A stretch of 64,000 bases of DNA from Leucogyrophana mollusca (taxonomy: Eukaryota; Basidiomycota; Agaricomycetes; Boletales): assembly GCA_021014945.1 (NCBI GenBank), contig MU266476.1:1-64000 (forward strand). The letters are read 5' to 3'. Made by a program: the position numbers and the translations under genes. This document shows positions 57,916 to 64,000 of this stretch, piece after piece. The notes beneath the pieces were generated by a model, which did not search any database, was not told the origin of the DNA, and was given only the letters and a program-made list of their open reading frames with translations. Position 1 is the first letter of the stretch, and each line of letters opens with the position of its first letter.

Positions 57916-60900
57916 AGTGGGTGGGTTGGGGGACTGATGATCGCTTCGGCGGAATGAAGGGGGCGGTCCATAAACTCATCTTCACAAGGTCCCAACTTTA
58001 TAATGGAATGCACTCAGCGAACCCAACGTTGCCCATCCGCAGCGTGGGTGGAATATTAAGAACGAGTCCCTGCATCATACGAATCTCGGAGCGGAGCTGT
58101 ACCACGAGGATGCAGAATGGCCTCACAGGTAGGACAGCCTCCAGCGCTCAAAGGCACGCATAGCTCAGGGTGGTGGGCAGGTTATCAGATTGGAAAAAAG
58201 TTTGTTAGGCACGATTCCTCTTGAGTCAGCCGGGAAAAGGTCGTCGCCAGTGCGCAGGAAGTACTGAAGAACAGCACGGTGTTTCTCCCGGGGATATATC
58301 TTTCGTGTATCAATATATCTGTGGGGTATGTCGGGGACCTTGCGCGCTGTGGGGTTTCCTAAAGCTGAAGAGCACTAACGCTAATGACGGCCGCGAGACG
58401 TCAGCATCGCCAAACCCAACTATCACGCCGTACAATGAACAGGTCGTCATAGTCAGAAGATAACTAATTATAGGTGTCAGTGCGACGAACATAGATTAGC
58501 GTGTGTGGCAGATTAATTACTCGCACCTAGTGCATGATCATCGTGCAGCTGGTGTTTATCCCATAAATACGTCGCCAATGATTGATCAATGTGCACCTCG
58601 TGTATTGACGCGTACGAATGGGCCGGTGTTAACGCGTACACCGCGAGGCACAGCTCAAGAGGTATACAGATGGGACTCTGATGGGAAGAGCTGGCCTTGC
58701 GTGGACAAGCCAGAACCAGAGAATGGCGAAACCTGGAGAAATTTCTCAAACCGGTCGATCTACATTGATCAATTACCTACCGCTGACAAGATACAGGCCA
58801 TGACAGTGATTGGTTTTGTCTGTGGGACGCAACATAGGCGCTGTGGCAAATGAAAAGGCATGTCCACGGGCCTACTCCACATTTCTCCAGAGAGTGCGGG
58901 CGATGAAGCGCGTCAATGTCCTCATATGACCAGGCGAGTCAGCAGAATATTCGAGATTATAGTCCACCCTCGTCAAGGTGGCAGCCACGGAACACGAGAC
59001 AGCCTCTAAGCGAACATGGTTCGAACCCCAACATGCGCACACCCTACCTGCGTGTGCTAATTTTTGTTTGCCAAAAAGGTCTTCGTAAGGCAGAAAGTAG
59101 TCATAGACGTCAATGTGGCAAACATAGGTTAGCACCTGTGGCAGATCGGCCGGTAGCTCGGAGGGGCCACTGCATGATGTTGTTGCGACCCGTGCCTTTG
59201 TTGCCCCTCCGAACGTGCTGTTTGGTCAGTATCGCCCCCGTACTTTGGTAGATATAACCTGAATGGCGTCAACACACATGGCACGTGGCTCGACATGTAA
59301 CGGCCTCGCGGGTAAGGCGTCAACGGCATAAGTACGCTCTGGACGATTAGATCAGGGGACCGGGAACGGTGAAACCTAGTTGATCCACATTGATCTGCCA
59401 CCCACCACTGGTTGTGAGTTGATAAGATCCATTACCATGATGTTATGCTCACCCGCGGGTCTACAACAGGCGTAAACGGCTGTGGCAAATGCAAGGAAAA
59501 GCTCCTCTCAGACTTCACATGCCATGATCGGGAGTGCGGGGCGCCAAAGCATCTATTTCCTCACAGCCTCCGACAGCGTCCTGCATTTGAATACTCCACC
59601 ATCTCCACGATGATCAAAGTGTGTGCATGGTGGGACCCTGTGGATCTCGTATAGTGGAGGAGAAATCAGAGCAACATGGCGCTCAGGGACTTTGTAATTC
59701 GATATCACAGGCGGATGTGACGGAAGGGGCAGATGACGTTCAGTCCTACTATTGCATTTTGTTAGTCGGTCCTGGGTAGGAGGTTGCGGACACACCCACG
59801 AGGATCTTTGCTGCTCACCCTAGGATGTGTGAAAGTAATGGACGCAGAGAGTTCAATTGTGTGGAGGCGATTACAGACATACCTGCAGGACCGGTAGTTT
59901 CAATACGGGTATGAGCAAGACGTACCTGTTCGATATTGAGAAGGTGTACAAACGAACAATCACTATAATTTCTCGAAGTTGGTCATCTTTCCAGTCGCGG
60001 TGATCTTCTAAATGCCTTCCACTCGATCTGGTGTCACCACAAATTCTGCGTGTTAGCCACTTTCCCCCACCATGATGGAACCAAAGCAGGATATCCACGC
60101 ACATGCTGGGCCGGTTCCTTTCAACTTTGCACCCCTACTGCATCTGCGGATCAAGGAGACGTCATGACCGTGGCAAATTCCCCGCAAACTCGGGCCTCGC
60201 ACACCCTGCGCCATCACTTGCTTCGACGAACAATACCAAAGTTGATTGCAGCGTGGATCATGGTTCGGTGCGGAGAGTGAATAGGCGATAACTTGTCCAA
60301 GCAATACAAAGAAGGGATCGAGTGATGGTTCGACCATGCACCTGCGCGCCAGGGCTTTTGTCCAGATCCTCTCGCAAGCGTGTCTCCAAGCTTCGCACTA
60401 TCCGAGGGCTCCTTTGACAGGAAGGAAACTTCCGTCGAGGGATACGTTCGTCGGTAGAGACTAGAACATTGCCAGCAACGACGACGTACGGTGTGCAAGG
60501 CATGATGGCCAACAAGAATGCCGTAATGGCATTGAGATCGATGGGGCAGAGTCGCCTACGTACGACGCTAGGAGAAGCTTCAGCCCCAGAAGGACAATAA
60601 CTACGGCGTGGTCTAGAACTGAATGCGAAGGCAGAATCACATGCCCGAACGGTAACCGGTGAGGACAGCATGACTTTGGAGGGCAGCCGGAATTGAAACG
60701 GGTAGACACGAACTTGAAAAGATCTTCCGTGTCACTGTCGATGGCAGAGACCAGAACAGAGATGACCTAGGCGTAGCGGGGTAAAAGGAAGAGTTCGGAG
60801 ACTGAAATCAACTACCACAACGATCCCAAACGCAACGGGCGACTTACGACAAACCACACTTCCGACATTAATATTGGGGTGATCCGAGCTGGCTGAACCT

Positions 60901-61230
60901 GCATACGACTGTCGATGGAGCTACACGCTACTGAAAAACGGTCGTCAGAAACCTGGGAATAACAACGCTGCGAGCCGGCTAAGCTAATCCTAACCCGGGC
61001 AAGCGTCATTCCCTCAGCTCAAGTCAGACCCGCCTCTGACCCCTACTCTAGCGTCTTCGTCTGTTGTTTCGTTGTTCCTTTGACGAAAGGCAGAGTGGCC
61101 AGTATTTCACAGTCCAGGCACTTACTCCAGAATACCTATCACCTTGAGCCCTAACTTTTCGTTATGTACACAGTAGTGTATTCTCCCCAAGCAACCCAGT
61201 TTCCAAAGACCCCAAGTGATGAAGGAGCAA
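57916..61230. other. 3.3 kb non-coding region with degenerate direct repeats
   Basis: Only short, conflicting open frames. Two diverged units in the same orientation can be recognised: about 58487-58910 and about 59110-59550. They share in the same order AACATAG(A/G)TTAGC, TGTGGCAGAT, CATGAT, AAACCT, ACATTGATC, CTGTGGCAAATG and GAGTGCGGG. They look like old copies of one non-coding or transposon-derived element. No open transposase was seen. The rest shows nothing. Confidence 0.4.
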
Positions 61231-62730
61231 TCACTTCTGCAAAAACTTGAATATCCTGACCTCCTGCCCACCGTCAACGTCACCCTCCGAGATACCGACA
61301 AACGTGATCTCTGGAGGTACATAGGGGATCTGCTCGACTCGGAGCACGTCGCCTATTGGTCGGTGAGAAAAGGGTTTCACTGCACGGAAAAGCAGAAGAC
61401 AGGTACGATAGCAAAGGGGGCAGTGAAGGGCGGATAACGAGCAGGGAGACACCAACACTCACGCGCTTGATGAAGAAAGCATTCTAATGTATCTTCATTC
61501 CTCACAGTCAAAGCGATCAGCGCCATGGTCCCACCTTTCACGGCAAGAGAAAGTACTCCAACAAGGGATGGAAAGATGGTGTGGTCGAATACCTACTGTA
61601 ACATTGTATCTGGCGGCCCGAAAAGGTTTACAAGGGCGTGACGCACCAGATCAGCGCCGAGTATCACTTGTGGGCTTGCGTCCGAAAAGAAAGATCGGAG
61701 GGGAACTACAGCTGCATTGAGCGCATCAGACCAATCGAGGATACGGTAGCGGACGCTCGGATGCAACGACGATTTATCTGTGAGCGGAGAGGTGTCACTG
61801 TTATAGTATCTTCAAACCGAACTTCATATCATGTCGAATCGCAAGGCAATTCCAGGGATAGCGTCGCTACCTGGTCGGACCAATACCTAGCCCCAGCGGG
61901 TGTCCACGTGGGATCCTGGCCCTTTGGATGAAGGTAGAGACGACGGACTCACTGCAAGGGAGCTGTACGTTGTCACGGCATCGCGCAAGGACGTCTTCGT
62001 TGACGTCGGTCAAGTAGATCGGGCTTGGATTTGAGCTCATTAGGCTCGCGACAATAATTCCAACAAAGCCCGTCCCGCAGCCCAGCTCCAGGACAATTTT
62101 TTGGGATGTTATATCTTTCGTTATCAATGCCTATCATATTCGACAAAAATACGGAAAGCGGCCTACTGGGGTTGGAGATCAAGTATTGGGCGAGGACAAG
62201 GCTAGCTCGCCATGTTCGCAGTCCAGTGGTCCCGCTTTCGATGGTGGTACGTGATTCAAGGAGAGTAATGGATTCGTATTCGTTACTGGTGTTATTGGGA
62301 GGACTCCAGTAGTGGGTTACGTAGGATTGTGGCGGTGGACCACTGGTGTGCGCAATAAGCATTTGCGGACACACTATACGCAGCACATAACGCACGAACG
62401 GGACTGGGCGAGTAACGAGACATATCGCTCGTATATCTGTTCATCGATCTCGTCCTTCGAGTTGGTCAGCCATGCGGCACACAAAGGGACATACGTTCAT
62501 ACGTCGTCGTCTTTTGGCATAGTCTCAAGACATTGTGTCGCCCACTTCCAGAAGGAGTGCTGGTACCGCTCGGACGGAGGGTAGGCCTCAAGGTGAGGGT
62601 TAAGCAGGATACGGTCAATAAGGAAGGCCTGGATGATGGAGAACGGGATGTGAGATGGGAATGCGAGGTTTTGAGGAAGAAGGAGAGCTGAGTATCCTCG
62701 TAAGAGGGGGAAAAGGCTGAGCTGGTTCAT
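61231..62730 (-). CDS. EFM2/FAM86-like protein-lysine methyltransferase
   Basis: About seven exons from ATG 62730 to the stop at 61231. The N-terminus MNQLSLFPLLRGYSALLLP, then LIDRILLNPHLEAYPPSERY and FWKWA, is the typical helical start of this family. The central part YVTHYW, ITLLESRTTIESGTTGLRTW, then VLELGCGTGFVGIIVASL (SAM-binding motif I) and LTDVNEDVLARC (motif II) is a Methyltransf_16 domain. Further exons give RILDWSDALN, VILGADL (the DxxY-like post-motif region reads GADLVFD), FPSLVGVLSL, and the end VRIFKFLQK. Yeast EFM2 methylates translation elongation factors; the same role is likely but inferred only from family resemblance. All exon junctions examined are in phase. Confidence 0.8.
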
Positions 62731-64000
62731 CCGTACTGCTCTTCACATGAGGTCAAGCTCGATTGTGGTGCATGATAGCCTCGGAATCGGATAACCTTCT
62801 GCTCTCCCGGAAGCAAAACAAAAATTGGCTGGAGCACAGCCTCACGATACCCTCTTATTACCTTGCCACCGCGACAAAGACATCAATTGCAAAGGGCAGA
62901 GATCAGTCTGTTCTCATCCGATCCAGCCGATCCAGCATCAGTGTCGGCAAGGAATAGCAAACAAGAATAACGGCTAGGCTTTCAAACGTTTATGGTCGTC
63001 ACGGATCCGGGTTATGTAGCCCCGCTCGACCCCATGCGACTTCTTGACACCTTAATCCGAGTTTTCAACGCTCCCGCCCACTTTACCTATGCACCAAACT
63101 GCGTTGCCACAAAGTTGACTCTATATCTTCGTTCCATCTAGCTGTATCGATGGTTTGCCTTGACGATCTAACCCTGGTTCCTGGCTCTGGGACTCCATAT
63201 GAAAAGGTCAACTTCTGGTGAGTTAGGTATGGGTAGACTGCGCCCTGGCAAGAGGAAGCAGAAATAAGAAGAGCATATTAATGCACTGTTCGTATCGAAC
63301 AACGCCTCGACTGGGAGCATAATCGCCACCACGGGTGGACGAGGACACTCTTGCTATTACTATTAGGACTTTGTATCTCGGAACTCGACCAGATTACACA
63401 TCTCCGCCTCATCCGCTCCTTGAAGCCGCGCTGATAATTCAGCATTCTGTGATCGAATGGAAATTTCCCCAGTTAGTGTGTTTGGTAACCGGTTGCTGGC
63501 CCTGAGCCTCAATGGTTTCCATATTGTACTAGGTTCAACATATGTAACGGCTGGTAAGTTTGATCACCGTTCCTATCATTCATCCCTGAAACTTCGCTAC
63601 TTCCTACTCACAGCCAGCACGAGCGCGCAAGGGGACTTGGTATGTAAAACGCGACGGCTCAAGGGCTATACCGTCTTTACGGGACGATGATACACGAACT
63701 GCTGATGCGCCGGTACAGCCTGAGTTTTTTGAAGGTTCATAATGGGCGTCTGTTAAGAACCATTAGGGTTCGATTTCACCCTCCCCTCCATGGATCTCGA
63801 CCAGGACTTCGTGATTGCACAGGTCGTTGCCAATCAGAAGACTGCCCTATTGCAGGGTTAGTCCCCAACAGCATTTCTTACGTGCAGATCATAATGAAAC
63901 CGCACAGTTGCTGTCGCGGTCGCCGCTATCTATGACCACTGTTCGTATGCGATGATTGTACTCAGAAAATACTTAACTAATTCTTAAGATGTAGTCATCG
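62731..64000 (+). other. exon-like sequence of an unidentified gene running to the window edge
   Basis: From ATG 63151 a short frame reads MVCLDDLTLVPGSGTPYEK, ends at a GTGAGT donor near 63220, and joins in phase to TLYLGTRPDYTSPPHPLLE followed by AALIIQHSVIEWKFPQ (to about 63470). A later piece, DLDQDFVIAQVVANQKTALL near 63790-63860, ends at a GTTAGT donor. The pieces look coding but I cannot link them into one frame nor name a family. 62731-63150 holds nothing visible. Confidence 0.3.

Noticed and set aside
1..64000. CRISPR array, rRNA genes, bacterial-type operons
   Set aside because: No regularly spaced repeats of the right size, no rRNA-like sequence, and spliced genes throughout; the window is eukaryotic nuclear DNA.

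Overview
The window is nuclear DNA of a filamentous basidiomycete, most likely an agaricomycete. Genes are dense and on both strands. Nearly all are cut by many introns of about 50-70 nt with GT(G/A)NGT donors, and some exons are tiny (10 and 17 nt in one gene, 5 nt in another). The protein families fit: a HET-domain protein, an F-box protein, a WD40 protein with a basic tail, and an expanded family of tyrosine-kinase-like (TKL) kinases with HGD in the catalytic loop. Gene models below were spliced by eye, checking reading phase at every junction where I could.

Left third (1-27.4 kb), mostly single-copy housekeeping genes: the end of an unidentified ORF followed by a cluster of GTTAATAAC motifs (possible transposon end); an UNC93-like membrane protein (+); a WD40 protein (-); a long PX-domain AGC kinase (-); a small acidic protein (+); a PNPOx-like flavin protein (-); a HET-domain protein (+); a CorA/Alr-type Mg2+ transporter (+); and a full-size ABCA-like transporter (-).

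Middle (28-37 kb): an F-box protein (+), a LAM-type GRAM-VASt sterol-transfer protein (-), and a tandem thioredoxin pair in which the first copy is dead (WCGPC has become RYGPC, plus stops).

Right centre (37-58 kb), the most unusual part: five copies or pieces of one TKL kinase family. Each carries a shared N-terminal helical module whose first exon ends in MKIYQ. The copies have different N-terminal partners: C2H2-like zinc-finger exons (37.1-39.9 kb, pseudogenised), a whole second TKL kinase (40.5-43.9 kb), a GRAM-VASt head duplicated from the LAM gene at 30-33 kb (49.8-53.4 kb), and a Ser/Pro-rich tail that may be the original form (55.4-57.9 kb). A fifth copy is a 3' fragment (44.1-44.5 kb). 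The plus-strand copies and the minus-strand copies face each other across two unrelated genes, a tail-anchored protein and an isocitrate/methylisocitrate lyase. I regard this locus of recurrent N-terminal domain capture as the main discovery candidate.

Right end (58-64 kb): about 3.3 kb of non-coding DNA with degenerate direct repeats, an EFM2/FAM86-like protein-lysine methyltransferase (-), and weak exon-like sequence running to the window edge.
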